This document shows positions 10,060 through 21,306 of a stretch of DNA of 64,000 nucleotides, one piece after another. Source of the DNA: Burkholderia oklahomensis C6786. GTDB taxonomy: Bacteria > Pseudomonadota > Gammaproteobacteria > Burkholderiales > Burkholderiaceae. The position numbers and the translations under genes are program-made. A model generated the notes under the pieces. The model saw nothing but the letters and a program-made list of their open reading frames with translations, searched no databases and was not told the DNA's origin. Numbering within the stretch: the stretch's first letter is position 1; every line of letters starts with the position of its first letter. The stretch is from positions 1,550,001 to 1,614,000 of the forward strand of contig NZ_CP009555.1 in assembly GCF_000959365.1 (NCBI RefSeq), in the 5' to 3' direction.

Positions 10060-10950
10060 TCAGAGCCGCATCGCCGACTCCGGCAAGCCGCATGCGCGGG
10101 GGTCCAGCGCGAACGTCGCGCCCGACAGCGGATCGTCGTCCGTGCGTATCGACGTGACGAACAGCGTGTCGTACCGCGCGCCGCCGAACGCGCACATCGA
10201 CGGCTTCGCGACCGGCACCGCGATGCTGCGATCGAGCCTGCCGTCCGGCGTGAAGCGATGCACGTATCCGGAATCGATGCCGCAGATCCAGTAGCAGCCG
10301 TCCTCGTCGACGGCCGCGCCGTCGGGCCGGCCCGCGTGCGCGTTCATGTCGACGAACACGCGCCGCCCGTGCGGGCGTCCCGCATCGACGTCGTAGTCGA
10401 ACGCCCAGACGATCCGGCGCGTCGGATGCGAGTCCGACAGATACATCGTGCGGCCGTCCGGGCTGAACGCGAGCCCGTTCGGCACGATCAGCGCATCGCA
10501 CTCGGCGGCGAGCGCGCGCGCGTTCGAATCGAGCCGATAGAGCCGGCCCGATGCGCGCGCAAGCGACGTGTCACACGCCATCGTGCCCGCCCAGAAACGT
10601 CCCTGCCGATCGCAGCGGCCGTCGTTGAAGCGCATGCCGTCTGCCGCGTGCGCGACGCCCGCGAGCAGCACGGGCTCGGGCAGCGGCGCGCCCGGCGCGG
10701 GACGCGGCACGCGATAGACGCCCGTCTGCATCGCAAGCGCGATCCCGCCGTCGGCGATCATTGCGATCGAGCCCGCCATCTCGGGCAACACCCACGCGTG
10801 CGCGCGATTCGTTTCGGATTCCCAACGCCACAGCGCGCGGCCCGTGATGTCGGTCCAGTAGAGCGCTGCCTCGCCCGCGTGCCACACGGGGCTTTCGCCG
10901 ACGCCGCAGCGCATGTCGCCGATCCGCTCGACCGATGTCGACGCGCGCAT
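10060..10950 (-). CDS. SMP-30/gluconolactonase family lactonase
   Basis: A 296-aa six-bladed propeller of the SMP-30/LRE family. The metal-ligand motifs are present: Glu in GESPVW near residue 18, Asn in the VPNGLAFSPDG segment, and Asp in the following YLSDS. These enzymes hydrolyse sugar lactones. Next to uronate dehydrogenase, its probable job is opening the glucaro- or galactaro-lactone made by that enzyme. It begins 4 nt after the uronate dehydrogenase stop, so the two are likely translationally linked. Confidence 0.85.
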   Translation of the reverse strand: MRASTSVERIGDMRCGVGESPVWHAGEAALYWTDITGRALWRWESETNRAHAWVLPEMAGSIAMIADGGIALAMQTGVYRVPRPAPGAPLPEPVLLAGVAHAADGMRFNDGRCDRQGRFWAGTMACDTSLARASGRLYRLDSNARALAAECDALIVPNGLAFSPDGRTMYLSDSHPTRRIVWAFDYDVDAGRPHGRRVFVDMNAHAGRPDGAAVDEDGCYWICGIDSGYVHRFTPDGRLDRSIAVPVAKPSMCAFGGARYDTLFVTSIRTDDDPLSGATFALDPRACGLPESAMRL

Positions 10951-10954
10951 GGCG

Positions 10955-11824
10955 TCAGTCTCCGAACGGGCCGGCCGTCACGAACGCGCCGCCTTGATGG
11001 CGGCGCGCCGGATCGTCGTCGGGCAGCGGCGCCTGCGTGCGCTCGATCTGCTCGCGCCACGGCTCGCTCGACTGCGTCGGCCGGTAGCCGAGATGCGCGG
11101 CGCGCGCGTTGTCCCACCATGCATCGCGATTCGCCGACATCCCGTAGACGATCGTGCAGCCGACGCGCGGCACGAACATCGCGCGCCGCACGAGCTGCTC
11201 GAGATCGTCGTAGCCGAGCCACGTGACGAGCATGCGGCGATCCTTCGGCTCCGGAAACGACGAACCGATGCGAATGCACACGCTTTGGATGCCGTAGCGA
11301 TCGTGATAGAACTGCGCGAGCTGCTCGCCGAACGCCTTGCTCAACCCGTAGTAGCCGTCGGGTCGCGGCGGCGCGGCCGTATCGATGCGCTCGCCCTGCG
11401 CGTAGAAACCCGTCACGTGATTCGAGCTCGCGAATACGACGCGGCGCACGCGGTGCCGGCGCGCCGCTTCGTACACGTGATACGTGCCCGCGATGTTCGC
11501 GGGCAGCACCGTATCGAACGGATGCTCGACCGACACGCCGCCGAAATGCACGATCACGTCGACGCCGCGCACAAGCGCGTCGACGGCCGCCGCGTCGGCG
11601 AGATCGCAGCGCACGCATTCCTCGCCGGGCCGCGCGCCGTCGAGCGGCGCGATATCGGATACGCGCACGACATCCGCGTAGCGATGCAGCCGATCGCGCA
11701 GCACGCGGCCGAGATTGCCGGCCGCACCGGTCAGCAGGATGCGGCCGCAGTGCGCGGCGACGCCGTCGAGCGGATCGCCGCCTGCCGCCGAAGCGTCGTC
11801 GTTCGAATGAAGGATGTCGGTCAT
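10955..11824 (-). CDS. udh: Uronate dehydrogenase
   Basis: A 289-aa short-chain/extended reductase with a Rossmann motif GAAGNLG near residue 32 and the catalytic YxxxK (YGLSK). The VHFGG, SSNHVTGFY and WWDNARA segments are those of uronate dehydrogenases, which oxidise galacturonate or glucuronate to the aldarolactone with NAD+. The residues ahead of the Rossmann motif form a longer lead than in typical 265-aa family members. It sits 2 nt downstream of garD and just before the lactonase gene, the expected enzyme order. Confidence 0.87.
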   Translation of the reverse strand: MTDILHSNDDASAAGGDPLDGVAAHCGRILLTGAAGNLGRVLRDRLHRYADVVRVSDIAPLDGARPGEECVRCDLADAAAVDALVRGVDVIVHFGGVSVEHPFDTVLPANIAGTYHVYEAARRHRVRRVVFASSNHVTGFYAQGERIDTAAPPRPDGYYGLSKAFGEQLAQFYHDRYGIQSVCIRIGSSFPEPKDRRMLVTWLGYDDLEQLVRRAMFVPRVGCTIVYGMSANRDAWWDNARAAHLGYRPTQSSEPWREQIERTQAPLPDDDPARRHQGGAFVTAGPFGD

Positions 11825-11826
11825 GA

Positions 11827-13428
11827 TCAGGTCACCGGCGCGGGATTGAACAGAACGAGCGCGTTGTGCAGGCCGAGCGCGTCGGCGCACACCTGGCGGC
11901 GGCCGCTCGCGACATCGAGAATCAGACGGAACAGCTCCCAGCCGACGTCGGCGATGCTCGCCTCGCCGGTCGCGATGCGGCCCGCGTCGAGATCGATCAG
12001 GTCGTGCCAGCGCTCGGAGAGCGCCTTGCGCGTCGACACCTTGATGACGGGCGCCATCGCGAGGCCATACGGCGTGCCGCGCCCCGTCGTGAACACCTGC
12101 AGGTTGATGCCCGACGCGAGCTGCAGCGTGCCGCAGACGAAATCGCTCGCGGGCGTCGCCGCGAAGATCAGCCCCTTGCGCCGCATCTTCTCGCCGGGCC
12201 CGAGCACGTCGACGATCGGGCTCGTGCCCGATTTGACGATCGAGCCCAATGCCTTTTCCACGACGTTCGAGAGCCCGCCCGTCTTGTTGCCGGGCGACGG
12301 GTTCGCGCTGCGGTCGGTCTCGCCGCGCTTCAGGTAATCGTCGTACCACGCCATCTCGCGCAGCAGCGCGCGGCCGACGTCCTCGTCGATCGCGCGCGGC
12401 GTCAGCAGGTGAATCGCGTCGCGCACTTCGGTCACTTCGGAGAACATCACCGTGCCGCCCGCGCGCACGATCAGATCGGCCGCGAAGCCGACGGCAGGAT
12501 TCGCGGTGACGCCCGAGAACGCGTCGCTGCCGCCGCACTGCACGCCGACGACGAGATCGGACGCCGGGCACGGCTCGCGGCGGCGCCGGTTCAACTGCGC
12601 GAGACGCCGGCCGGCCATCTCCATGATCGCGTCGACCATCCCGCCGAAGCCGTCGAACGCTTCGTCCTGCAGACGAAGCACGGGCGAATCGGCCGTGCCC
12701 GCGACCTCGATCGGAATGCGCCCGCCGGGCGCGAGCGATTCCGGCACGAGGCGCTCGGGCACGAGCTTCTCGCAGCCGAGGCCGATCACCATCACCTCGC
12801 CGCCGAAGTTCGGATTGAGCGCGAGATTCTGCAACGTGCGGATCGGCACGATCGCGGCCGGCGCGTTGATCGCGACGCCGCAGCCGTACGTGTGGTTCAG
12901 CGCGACGACATCGTCGACGTTCGGATAGCGCGGCAGCAGCTCGCGCTTGATCCGCGCGACCACGTAATCGGTGACGCCCGCGACGCACTGCACGCTCGTC
13001 ATGATGCCGAGCACGTTCTTCGTGCCGACGGTGCCGTCCGCGTTGCGATAGCCGTCGAACGTGTAGCCGTCGAGCTTCGGCGGCTTCGGATCGTGACGCG
13101 TCGCGAGCGGCAGCTCGGCGAGCGCGGGCGCCGACGGCAGCCGCACCGCGTGCTCGTTGACCCAACTGCCGCGCGGCAGCGGCTTCGCCGCGCAGCCGAT
13201 CACTTCGCCGTAGCGGATCACCGCGTCGCCTTCGGCGAGATCGGCGAGCGCGACCTTGTGCCCCTGCGGCACGCCTTCGACGAGCACGGTGCCGTCGGCG
13301 AGCGTCGCGCCGGCGGGCAGGCCGCGCGCGTTGACGACGATCGCGACGTTGTCGCTGTCGTGCACGCGGATCGTCAGCGCGTTGTCCGATCGCGCGCGCG
13401 TGTCGCCGGTCAATGTGGATTCCAGCAT
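11827..13428 (-). CDS. garD: Galactarate dehydratase
   Basis: A 533-aa UxaA/GarD-family iron-dependent hydro-lyase that converts galactarate to 5-keto-4-deoxyglucarate. There is an N-terminal SAF-like domain (about residues 15-85). The main dehydratase domain carries [26 protein letters not shown] and [12 protein letters not shown], whose Cys and His residues are the likely metal ligands. Length matches the family (about 520 aa). It lies between gudD and udh in one minus-strand operon. Confidence 0.92.
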   Translation of the reverse strand: MLESTLTGDTRARSDNALTIRVHDSDNVAIVVNARGLPAGATLADGTVLVEGVPQGHKVALADLAEGDAVIRYGEVIGCAAKPLPRGSWVNEHAVRLPSAPALAELPLATRHDPKPPKLDGYTFDGYRNADGTVGTKNVLGIMTSVQCVAGVTDYVVARIKRELLPRYPNVDDVVALNHTYGCGVAINAPAAIVPIRTLQNLALNPNFGGEVMVIGLGCEKLVPERLVPESLAPGGRIPIEVAGTADSPVLRLQDEAFDGFGGMVDAIMEMAGRRLAQLNRRRREPCPASDLVVGVQCGGSDAFSGVTANPAVGFAADLIVRAGGTVMFSEVTEVRDAIHLLTPRAIDEDVGRALLREMAWYDDYLKRGETDRSANPSPGNKTGGLSNVVEKALGSIVKSGTSPIVDVLGPGEKMRRKGLIFAATPASDFVCGTLQLASGINLQVFTTGRGTPYGLAMAPVIKVSTRKALSERWHDLIDLDAGRIATGEASIADVGWELFRLILDVASGRRQVCADALGLHNALVLFNPAPVT

Positions 13429-13456
13429 CGAATGCTCCGTGAATGGTCGACGTCGC

Positions 13457-14830
13457 TCAACGCACGAGACAAGGCCGCTTGTTGTCGAACGTCCAGTTCG
13501 GCACCAGGTATTGCATCGCGACCGCGTCGTCGCGGCTGCCCAGGCCGTGTTCCAGGTAAAGCTGGTGCGCGGCCTCGAGCGCCGCTTCGTCGATCTCGAC
13601 GCCGAGCCCGCCGCGCTGCGGCACGGCGACGTGACCGTCCTCGATGCGCAACGGCTCGCGCGTCAGGCGCTGGCCGTCCTGCCAGATCCAGTGCGTGTCG
13701 ATCGCGGTGATGTCGCCGGGCGCCGCCGCCGCGACGTGCGTGAACATCGCGAGCGAAATGTCGAAGTGACTGTTCGAATGCGAGCCCCACGTGAGCCCCC
13801 ATTCGTCGCACAACTGCGCGACGCGCACCGAGCCTCGCATCGTCCAGAAATGCGGATCGGCGAGCGGAATGTCGACCGAGCCGAGCCGGATCGCGTGACC
13901 GAGCTGACGCCAGTCGGTCGCGATCATGTTGGTCGCCGTGGGAAGGCCGGTCGCGCGGCGAAACTCGGCCATGATCTCGCGGCCCGAGTAGCCGTTCTCC
14001 GCGCCGCACGGATCTTCCGCGTACGCGAGCACATCGTCCTTGCCGCGGCAGAGGCGGATCGCCTCCCGCAGCGACCACGCGCCGTTCGGGTCCAGCGTGA
14101 TGCGCGCGTTCGGAAAGCGCTTCGCAAGCGCCGTCACCGCCGCGATTTCGTCGTCGCCCGACAGCACGCCGCCCTTCAGTTTGAAGTCCTGAAATCCGTA
14201 GCGCGCGTGCGCGGCTTCGGCGAGACGCACCACCGCATCGGGCGTGAGCGCCGCTTCGTTGCGCAGACGAAACCATGCGTCGTCGGCGCCCGTCTCACTG
14301 CGGTAATCGAGATCGGTACGGTTGCGATCGCCGATGTAGAACAGGTAGCCGAGCATCGGCACGCGGCTGCGCTGCTGGCCTTCGCCGAGCAGCGCGGCGA
14401 CCGGCGCGTCGAGATGCTGGCCGAGCAGATCGAGCAGCGCGGCTTCGAGCGCCGTCACCGCGTGAATCGCGACGCGCAGGTCGAACGTCTGCAAGCCGCG
14501 GCCGCCCGCGTCGCGATCGGCGAAGCGTCCGCGCACCGCGTTCAGCACGGCCTGCCAGCGGCCGATCGGCTGGCCGACGACGAGCGCGCGCGCATCGTCG
14601 AGCGTGCGGCGAATCGCCTCGCCGCCGGGCACTTCGCCGACGCCCGTATTGCCCGCGCTGTCGCGGATCAGCACGACGTTGCGCGTGAAGAACGGACCGT
14701 GCGCGCCGCTCAGGTTCAGCAGCATGCTGTCGCGTCCGGCCACGGGCACGACGCGCAGGTCGGACACGACGGGCGTCGTCGTACGGCTCAATTCGGTTTG
14801 AATCACGTGTGTCTCCATCGAAGCGTTCAT
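13457..14830 (-). CDS. gudD: Glucarate dehydratase (closer match to canonical GudD)
   Basis: A 457-aa enolase-superfamily enzyme that dehydrates D-glucarate to 5-keto-4-deoxyglucarate. Active-site motifs are intact: KxK in [29 protein letters not shown] and the GSHSNSHFD histidine region. The stretch [16 protein letters not shown] matches the standard GudD sequence, so I take this copy as the orthologue. Its ATG overlaps the stop of the upstream paralogue (ATGA at 14830-14827). An internal ATG at 14818 is possible, but the coupled start is more likely. Confidence 0.92.
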   Translation of the reverse strand: MNASMETHVIQTELSRTTTPVVSDLRVVPVAGRDSMLLNLSGAHGPFFTRNVVLIRDSAGNTGVGEVPGGEAIRRTLDDARALVVGQPIGRWQAVLNAVRGRFADRDAGGRGLQTFDLRVAIHAVTALEAALLDLLGQHLDAPVAALLGEGQQRSRVPMLGYLFYIGDRNRTDLDYRSETGADDAWFRLRNEAALTPDAVVRLAEAAHARYGFQDFKLKGGVLSGDDEIAAVTALAKRFPNARITLDPNGAWSLREAIRLCRGKDDVLAYAEDPCGAENGYSGREIMAEFRRATGLPTATNMIATDWRQLGHAIRLGSVDIPLADPHFWTMRGSVRVAQLCDEWGLTWGSHSNSHFDISLAMFTHVAAAAPGDITAIDTHWIWQDGQRLTREPLRIEDGHVAVPQRGGLGVEIDEAALEAAHQLYLEHGLGSRDDAVAMQYLVPNWTFDNKRPCLVR

Positions 14831-16272
14831 GCGCCGCGCCCGGCCGCGCGCGCGGCGGCGGCGCTCAGGCTCGGCCGTTTCGGGTCGTAGGTCCAGCCCG
14901 GAACGAGGTATTGCATCGCCCGTGCGTCGTCGCGCGCGCCGGGTCCGAGGGTCTCGTACAGCGCGTGGGCCTGCATCACGCGATCCATGTCGAGCTCGAC
15001 GCCGAGTCCCGGCCGATCCGGCACGGCGACACGCCCGCGCGCGATCCGCAGCGGCTCGCGCGTCAGGCGCTCGTCGGCCTCCTGCCAGATCCAGTGGGTG
15101 TCGATCGCGGTGATGTCGCCGGGCGCCGCCGCCGCGACGTGCGTGAACATCGCGAGCGAAATGTCGAAATGATTGTTCGAATGCGAACCCCACGTGAGCC
15201 CCCATTCGTCGCACAACTGCGCGACGCGCACCGAGCCCTGCATCGTCCAGAAATGCGGATCGGCGAGCGGAATGTCGACCGCCTGCAGCAACGCCGCATG
15301 ACCGAGCTGCCGCCAATCGGTCGCGATCATGTTGGTCGCCGTCGGCATGTCGGTCGCGCGCTTGAATTCGGCCATGATCTCGCGGCCCGAATAGCCGTCC
15401 TCCGGCCCGCACGGATCTTCCGCATACGCGGGCAGATCGCGCCGGCCCTTGCACAACGCGATCGCTTCGCCGAGCGACCATGCGCCGTTCGGATCGAGCG
15501 TCACGCGCGAGCGCGGAAAGCGCGCCTTGATCGCCGCGACCGCCTGCATCTCGTCCTCGCCTTCCATCACGCCGCCCTTCAGCTTGAAGTCGGCGAAGCC
15601 GTAGCGATCGGCGGCGGCTTCGGCAAGGCGCGCGATCTGCGCGGGCGTCGTCGCGGCTTCGCGGCGCACGCGCAGCCAGTCGTCGGCGCCGTCGATGCCC
15701 TCCGGATACGGCAGGTCGGTCTTGCGGCGCTCGCCGATGTAGAACAGATACGCGAGCATCGGCACCGCATCGCGCTGCCGGCCTGCGCCGAGCAAATCGG
15801 CGACGGACACGCCGATGAACTGGCCGAGCAGATCGAGAAGCGCGGCTTCCACCGCGGTCACGACGTTGTCCATCCGCAGATTGATCTCGTGCGGCTGCCG
15901 CAGCACCGCGGCCTCCGACGCCGAGCTCACCTGATGGACGGTCGACTGGCGCGCGGCCGGACCGTCGCCCGCGAGCGAGCGACGGATATCGGCGAGCACG
16001 CCGTTCGTGCGCCCGACCGGCTGGCCGACGACGAGCGGCGCCGCGCGCTCGAGCGCGCGGCGGATTCCTTCGCCGCCCGGCACCTCGCCGACGCCGACAT
16101 GACCGGCGTCGTCGTTCAGGATCACGATGTTTCTGGTGAAGAACGGCGCGTGCGCGCCGCACAGGTTCAGCAGCATGCTGTCGCGCCCCGCGACTGGAAT
16201 CACCTGCATCCGCGTGACGCGCGGCGTGTGCGTGCGCGCATGCGTGACGGCTTCGATCGTATTCGACGTCAT
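14827..16272 (-). CDS. Glucarate dehydratase paralogue with a central insertion
   Basis: A second enolase-superfamily protein (481 aa) closely similar to the next gene and with the same catalytic motifs ([30 protein letters not shown]). The canonical [15 protein letters not shown] loop is replaced at about residues 107-145 by a longer unrelated segment rich in Ser, Gln and Ala. It ends in an Ala/Arg-rich tail. It could be a GudX-like related protein, or a dehydratase for another aldarate. It couples to the following gudD by a 4-nt overlap and starts 15 nt after the gudP-like stop. Confidence 0.87.
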   Translation of the reverse strand: MTSNTIEAVTHARTHTPRVTRMQVIPVAGRDSMLLNLCGAHAPFFTRNIVILNDDAGHVGVGEVPGGEGIRRALERAAPLVVGQPVGRTNGVLADIRRSLAGDGPAARQSTVHQVSSASEAAVLRQPHEINLRMDNVVTAVEAALLDLLGQFIGVSVADLLGAGRQRDAVPMLAYLFYIGERRKTDLPYPEGIDGADDWLRVRREAATTPAQIARLAEAAADRYGFADFKLKGGVMEGEDEMQAVAAIKARFPRSRVTLDPNGAWSLGEAIALCKGRRDLPAYAEDPCGPEDGYSGREIMAEFKRATDMPTATNMIATDWRQLGHAALLQAVDIPLADPHFWTMQGSVRVAQLCDEWGLTWGSHSNNHFDISLAMFTHVAAAAPGDITAIDTHWIWQEADERLTREPLRIARGRVAVPDRPGLGVELDMDRVMQAHALYETLGPGARDDARAMQYLVPGWTYDPKRPSLSAAAARAAGRGA

Positions 16273-16287
16273 GCTCGATGGTTCCGC

Positions 16288-17643
16288 TTACGATGCCGGC
16301 TTCAGTTCGACGCGCCTGATCTCGCCCACCACGAACAGGTAGCAGACGCACGCGACAAGCGCATGAAGCCCCACGTAGACCAGCGCGCCGTTGAACGAGC
16401 CGGTCCGGTTGACGATGTAGCCGATCGCGATCGGCGTCGTGATGCTCGACAGATTGCCGAACGTGTTCATCAGCGCGCCGGACAGGCCGGCGATCTGCTT
16501 CGGTGCGGTGTCCGAATTGACCGCCCAGCCGAGCGCGCCCATGCCCTTGCCGAAGAACGACAGCGCCATGACCGCGACGACGATCGCCTGCGTGTCGACG
16601 TAGTTGCAGACCACCATGCTGATCGACAGCAGCATGCCGAGCACGATCGGCACCTTGCGCGCGACCGACAGCGACGCGCCGCGACGCAGCAGCGCATCGG
16701 AGATGAGCCCGCCGAGAATGCCGCCGAGGAAGCCGCAGACGGCCGGCACCGACGCGACGAAGCCCGCCTTCAGGATCGACATCCCGCGCGCCTGCACGAG
16801 ATACACCGGGAACCAGGTGATGAAGAAGTACGTGAGCGCGTTGATGCAGTACTGCGCGACGTAGACGCCCATCATCATCCGGTTCTTCAGCAACTGCTTG
16901 ATGTAGCCGAGATCGGGGCCTTCGGCTTTCGAGACGCCCGCGCGGTCCATGTTGACGAGGCCGCCGCCGTTCTCGATGTACTCGATTTCCGCGCGCGTGA
17001 TGCGCGGATGATCCTTCGGATCGCGTACGAAAAGCCGCCACGCGAATGCCGCCGCGACGCCGATCACGCCCATCACGACGAACACGTAGTGCCAGCCGAA
17101 CGTGTTCACGAGCCACGCCATCAGCGGCGCGAAGATCACGGTCGCCGCGTACTGCGCGGAATTGAAGATCGCCGATGCGGTGCCGCGCTCGTTCGCCGGA
17201 AACCACGCGGCGACGATCCGGCTGTTGGCCGGAAACGAAGGCGCTTCCGCGATGCCGACGAGAAAGCGCAGCGCGAACACGATCGCGATCGCGGCCATGC
17301 CGGAGAAGAAGCCGATCGCGCCTTGCGCGAGCGTGAAGATCGACCACATCAGGATGCTCGCCGCATAAACGCGTCGGGATCCGAAACGATCGAGCAGCCA
17401 GCCGCCCGGGATCTGCGCGATCACGTATGCCCAACCGAATGCGGAGAAGATGTAGCCGAGCGACACCGCATCGATGCCGAGATCCTTTTGCATCGCCGCG
17501 CCGGCGATCGAGATGGTCGCGCGGTCCGCGTAGTTGATCGTCGTCACGACGAACAGCATCGCGAGAATCATGAAGCGCACGCGGCTCACGCGCTCGACGC
17601 GCGGCACGCTGCGCGCACCCACGGCGGGGGCTTTGATGTCCAT
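16288..17643 (-). CDS. gudP: MFS glucarate/galactarate transporter, GudP-like
   Basis: A 451-aa 12-helix major facilitator of the anion:cation symporter family. It has the [13 protein letters not shown] first helix (here [16 protein letters not shown]), DRFGSRRVY between helices 2 and 3, and [13 protein letters not shown], which is typical of GudP/GarP aldarate symporters. It lies between the semialdehyde dehydrogenase and dehydratase genes, supporting aldarate uptake. The start at 17643 has GGAGGAGACA directly upstream; a longer upstream frame is shadow sequence. Confidence 0.9.
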   Translation of the reverse strand: MDIKAPAVGARSVPRVERVSRVRFMILAMLFVVTTINYADRATISIAGAAMQKDLGIDAVSLGYIFSAFGWAYVIAQIPGGWLLDRFGSRRVYAASILMWSIFTLAQGAIGFFSGMAAIAIVFALRFLVGIAEAPSFPANSRIVAAWFPANERGTASAIFNSAQYAATVIFAPLMAWLVNTFGWHYVFVVMGVIGVAAAFAWRLFVRDPKDHPRITRAEIEYIENGGGLVNMDRAGVSKAEGPDLGYIKQLLKNRMMMGVYVAQYCINALTYFFITWFPVYLVQARGMSILKAGFVASVPAVCGFLGGILGGLISDALLRRGASLSVARKVPIVLGMLLSISMVVCNYVDTQAIVVAVMALSFFGKGMGALGWAVNSDTAPKQIAGLSGALMNTFGNLSSITTPIAIGYIVNRTGSFNGALVYVGLHALVACVCYLFVVGEIRRVELKPAS

Positions 17644-17728
17644 TGTCTCCTCCTTCCGCCGGCGTCCATTATGCGCCGGTCGTTTCAGTGCCGGACCCGG
17701 TGCGGCCCGGCTTGTCCGGATATCGCGG

Positions 17729-19300
17729 TCAGACCCAGTTTCCGTCGATGAGGCGGCGCAGCCGCAGCGGATTGTCGTCTCGCAGCGCCGGCGGCAGCAG
17801 CTCGGCGGGCAGGTCCTGATAGCAGACCGGCCGCAGGAAGCGCTCGATCGCCGCGGTGCCGACCGACGTCGCGCGCGCATCCGTCGTCGCCGGCCACGGA
17901 CCGCCGTGCACCATCGCGTCACACACTTCGACGCCCGTCGGCCAGCCGTTCGCGACGATGCGGCCCGCCTTGCGTTCGAGCACCGGCAGCAGCGCGCGCG
18001 CGAGCGGCGCGTCGCCGGCGTCGAGATGCAGCGTCGCGGTCAGTTGGCCGTCGAGCGCTTCGGCGACCGCGCGCAGCTCGGCCGCGTCGCGGCAGCGCAC
18101 CAGCAGCGCCGTCGCGCCGAAGATCTCGTCGTGCAGCGCGCTCTGCGCGATGAAGTGCTGCGCACCCGTTTCGAAGAAACCGGCGCGTCCGCGATTCGGC
18201 AGGTCGCTCGCGTCGCCGCGCGCAATGCAACGCACATCGGCCGCGCTCGACAGACGCTCGACGCCGCGCACGTATGCCGCGTGGATGCCGGGCGTCAGCA
18301 TCGGCTGCGCGGCGCTCGTTTCGAGCGCGTCGGCTGCGGCGTTCGCGAACGCGTCGACGCCCGGCCCGTCGATCGCGAGCAGCAAGCCCGGGTTCGTGCA
18401 GAACTGCCCGGCGCCGAGCGTCAGCGACGCGACGAATTGCCGGCCGAGCGCGCCGCCGCGCGTCTCGAGCGCGTCGGGCAGCAGGAATACCGGATTGATC
18501 GCGCTCAGCTCGCCGTACATCGGAATCGGCCGCGCACGCGATTGCACGATGCGCAGCAGCGCCTGGCCGCCCGCGCGCGAGCCGGTGAAGCCGACCGCCT
18601 GAATGCGCGGATCGGCGACGAGCGCGCCCGCGGCATCGTTGTCCGCTTGCACGAGCGAGAACACGCCCGCCGGCAGCCCGCATCGCGCGAGCGCCGCCGC
18701 GACCGCGCGGCCGACGAGCTCGGACGTGCCCGGATGTGCGGGGTGCGCCTTCACGACGACGGGACACCCCGCCGCGAGCGCGGAAGCGGTATCGCCGCCC
18801 GCCACCGAAAACGCGAGTGGGAAGTTGCTCGCGCCGAACACCGCGACGGGTCCGAGCGCGATGCGCCGCATCCGCAGATCGGCGCGCGGCAGCGGCTTGC
18901 GCTCGGGCAGCGCCGGATCGATGCGCGCGCCGACCGCGTCGCCCGCGCGCACGACCGATGCGAACAAGCGCAGCTGATTGCAGGTGCGCGCACGCTCGCC
19001 TTCGAGTCGCGCGCGCGGTAGCGCGGTTTCGGCGATCGCGCGTTCGATCAACGCATCGCCGATCGCTTCGATCTCGGCCGCGATCGCGTCGAGCAATGCG
19101 GCGCGCGCATCGGGCGCGGCATCGCGATACGCGTCGAACGCGGCGTCGGCCAGCTCGCACGCACGCGCGACGTCCGCGCGGCTCGCAAGCGCGAACGCGG
19201 GCCCGAGCGTCGCGCCGGTCGCCGGATCGATCGCGCGCACGGTGCGCTCGCCGGGCGCGACGCGTTCGCCGCCCAGCATCAGCTCGCCGCTCAGAGACAT
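17729..19300 (-). CDS. 2-oxoglutarate semialdehyde (2,5-dioxovalerate) dehydrogenase
   Basis: A 523-aa NADP+-type aldehyde dehydrogenase that performs the last pathway step, 2-oxoglutarate semialdehyde to 2-oxoglutarate. It has the [15 protein letters not shown]ossmann region, the general-base Glu in GELSAINP and the catalytic Cys in [10 protein letters not shown]. These are hallmarks of the KGSADH subgroup seen beside kdgD. Its ATG lies inside the end of the kdgD gene (10-nt overlap), which indicates coupled translation. Confidence 0.92.
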   Translation of the reverse strand: MSLSGELMLGGERVAPGERTVRAIDPATGATLGPAFALASRADVARACELADAAFDAYRDAAPDARAALLDAIAAEIEAIGDALIERAIAETALPRARLEGERARTCNQLRLFASVVRAGDAVGARIDPALPERKPLPRADLRMRRIALGPVAVFGASNFPLAFSVAGGDTASALAAGCPVVVKAHPAHPGTSELVGRAVAAALARCGLPAGVFSLVQADNDAAGALVADPRIQAVGFTGSRAGGQALLRIVQSRARPIPMYGELSAINPVFLLPDALETRGGALGRQFVASLTLGAGQFCTNPGLLLAIDGPGVDAFANAAADALETSAAQPMLTPGIHAAYVRGVERLSSAADVRCIARGDASDLPNRGRAGFFETGAQHFIAQSALHDEIFGATALLVRCRDAAELRAVAEALDGQLTATLHLDAGDAPLARALLPVLERKAGRIVANGWPTGVEVCDAMVHGGPWPATTDARATSVGTAAIERFLRPVCYQDLPAELLPPALRDDNPLRLRRLIDGNWV

Positions 19301-20232
19301 GCTTCCGCCTCGGCGACGTCGGCGACGCGCGCAACGAGCGCGGACAGCTCGGCGATCTCCTCGCCCGTCAGATCGGTGAGCGGCGCGCGCACGGGGCCCG
19401 CGCTGCGGCCGATCACCTTCATGCCTGCCTTCACGATCGACACCGCATAGCCGCGCTTGCGATTGCGCAGCGCGATGTACGGCAGAACGAACTGATCGAG
19501 CATCGCGTACACCCTCGCGTGATCCTGCGCGCGCACGGCCGCGTAGAAATCGAGCGCGAAGCGCGGCACGAAGTTGAAGATCGCCGACGAGTACGTCGTC
19601 ACGCCGAGCGTCAGGTACGGCAGCGCGAACGTCTCGGCGGTCGGCAGGCCGCCGACGTACGTGAAGCGATCGCCGAGGCGCGTGTAGATGCGCGTCATCA
19701 GCTCGATGTCGCCGACGCCGTCCTTGAAGCCGACGAGATTCGGACAGCGCTCGGCCAGGCGCGCGAGCGCGTTTTCGTCGAGCACCTGATTCGCGCGGTT
19801 GTAGACGATCACGCCGAGACGCGTCGCCTTGCAGACCTGCTCGACGTGCGCGGCGACGCCGTCGGCCGACGCTTCGGTCAGGTACGGCGGAAACAGCAGG
19901 ATGCCGTCGGCGCCGGCCGCTTCGGCGGCCTTGCAGTATTCGATCGCCATCGCGGTGCCGTAGCCCGCCGGCGCGATCACGGGCAGCCGGCTGCCGGTCT
20001 CGGCGATCGCCGCGCGCACGACGCGGTCGACTTCGGCGGGCGTCAGCGAGAAGAACTCGCCCGTGCCGCCCGCGGCGAAGAGGCCCGCGGCGTCGTGGCT
20101 GAACAGCCAGCCGAGGTTCGCGCGATAGGCGGCCTCGTCGAACGACAGATCGGGCTTGAAGTGCGTGACCGGAAAAGACAGCAGGCCAGAGCCGATCTGG
20201 CGGGCGAATTCGGTGGGCGGATAGCGTGACAT
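19291..20232 (-). CDS. kdgD: 5-dehydro-4-deoxyglucarate dehydratase
   Basis: A 313-aa DapA-family TIM-barrel enzyme that dehydrates and decarboxylates 5-keto-4-deoxyglucarate to 2-oxoglutarate semialdehyde. The Schiff-base Lys is in LVGFKDG and the partner Tyr in [20 protein letters not shown] forms the substrate-carboxylate loop. It is the first gene of the minus-strand operon and is divergent from the LysR regulator. The ATG at 20232 is chosen because the protein then begins at the family N-terminus; 30 upstream codons are open but do not resemble the family. Confidence 0.93.
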   Translation of the reverse strand: MSRYPPTEFARQIGSGLLSFPVTHFKPDLSFDEAAYRANLGWLFSHDAAGLFAAGGTGEFFSLTPAEVDRVVRAAIAETGSRLPVIAPAGYGTAMAIEYCKAAEAAGADGILLFPPYLTEASADGVAAHVEQVCKATRLGVIVYNRANQVLDENALARLAERCPNLVGFKDGVGDIELMTRIYTRLGDRFTYVGGLPTAETFALPYLTLGVTTYSSAIFNFVPRFALDFYAAVRAQDHARVYAMLDQFVLPYIALRNRKRGYAVSIVKAGMKVIGRSAGPVRAPLTDLTGEEIAELSALVARVADVAEAEACL

Positions 20233-20338
20233 GAGCGTTCGTGCCGGTGCGGCGTGACAAATGGTGAACGGATTCTTGCACCGTGAACGATTCAAGTCCA
20301 AGATAACGAATGACTCAATCAATACCTATTTTGAATCA
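20233..20338. promoter_or_regulatory. Divergent control region, kdgD operon versus lysR
   Basis: This 106-bp A+T-richer gap separates the aldarate operon from its probable LysR regulator. GTGAACG occurs twice, at 20264 and 20283, 19 bp apart (about two helical turns on one face). The block TCAATCAAT at 20315 is partly repeated as AATCAAT at 20334. These are candidate operator half-sites; exact promoters are not clear. Confidence 0.45.
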
Positions 20339-21235
20339 ATGTTCGAACTGAGCCAGCTTCGCTGCTTCGTCGCGGTCGCCGAGGAATTGCACTTCGGACG
20401 CGCGGCCGAGCGCCTGCACATGACGCAGCCGCCGCTCTCCAGGCAAGTGCGCCTGCTCGAGCACCAGATCGGCACCGAGCTGCTCGGGCGCACGAGCCGC
20501 TCGGTGAAGCTGACGGCGGCCGGGCGCAGCTTCCTGCCCGACGCGGCCCGCATTCTGCGGCTCGCCGAAGAAGCGGCGGCGAGCGCGCGCCGCGTCGCGA
20601 CGGGCGCGGCCGGCACGCTCGCGATCGGCTTCACCGCGTCGGTCGGCTACGGCCTGCTGCCGTCGCTCGTGAGCGCGGTGCGCGCCGCGTCGCCCGACGT
20701 GCGGCTGACGCTGAAGGAGATGGTGAGCGGCGCGCAGCTGGAAGCGCTCGACGCGCGGCTGATCGACGTCGGCCTGCTGCGCCCGCCTGTCGAGCACGGC
20801 GAGCTCGCATCGGTGCCGTGCGTGCAGGAGGCGCTCGTGCTCGCGTTGCCGGAGGCCGCCGCCGACGCATGGCCGAAGCGCCCGACGCTGCGCGATTGCG
20901 AAGGCCGGCCGCTGCTGATGTATTCGCCGTACGAGGCGCGCTATTTTCACCAACTGGTGAGCGGGTTGTTCGAGCGCGCCGAGGTGCTGCCCGACATCGT
21001 CGAATACGTGAGCCAGATCCATTCGATGCTGGCGCTGGTGCGCGCGGGCATCGGCGCCGCGCTGATTCCGGCGGCGGCGTCGATGCTGCACTTCGAAGGG
21101 GTCGTCTATCGGCCGGTGCGCACGACGCCGGCGAAGCCCGTCGAGCTGATGCTCGCGTATCGGAAGGACAACGACAATCCGGTGTTCGCCGCGCTGAAGG
21201 ACGTGCTGCGCAAGTCGCTCACCGGAGGCCGTTGA
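20339..21235 (+). CDS. LysR-type transcriptional regulator of the aldarate cluster
   Basis: A 298-aa LysR protein. The N-terminal winged helix-turn-helix is at about residues 1-60 (LHFGRAAERLHMTQPPLSRQVRLLE), followed by a linker helix and a LysR substrate-binding domain from about residue 90. It diverges from kdgD, the usual geometry for a LysR regulator of the neighbouring operon, so control by an aldarate or pathway intermediate is inferred. The ATG at 20339 gives the standard FELSQLRCF start; an upstream in-frame ATG would add 26 non-family residues. Confidence 0.9.
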   Translation: MFELSQLRCFVAVAEELHFGRAAERLHMTQPPLSRQVRLLEHQIGTELLGRTSRSVKLTAAGRSFLPDAARILRLAEEAAASARRVATGAAGTLAIGFTASVGYGLLPSLVSAVRAASPDVRLTLKEMVSGAQLEALDARLIDVGLLRPPVEHGELASVPCVQEALVLALPEAAADAWPKRPTLRDCEGRPLLMYSPYEARYFHQLVSGLFERAEVLPDIVEYVSQIHSMLALVRAGIGAALIPAAASMLHFEGVVYRPVRTTPAKPVELMLAYRKDNDNPVFAALKDVLRKSLTGGR

Positions 21236-21306
21236 AGCGGGGCGTCAACGCCGCCGACGCCCGCAAGGGAAGCGACGGCGCTCGCGCCGGGCGAGCGTCG
21301 TCGCGT

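Noticed and set aside
7157..10501. A 1114-codon open frame on the minus strand across the aldehyde dehydrogenase and MFS genes
   Set aside because: The product is Arg/Ala/His-rich without domains, and the frame overlaps genes with clear catalytic motifs. High GC removes stop codons from antisense frames.
13457..17434. A 1325-codon minus-strand frame that could suggest a giant fusion protein
   Set aside because: Only its 3' end corresponds to GudD. Upstream it runs out of frame through the transporter and paralogue genes with Arg-rich shadow sequence.
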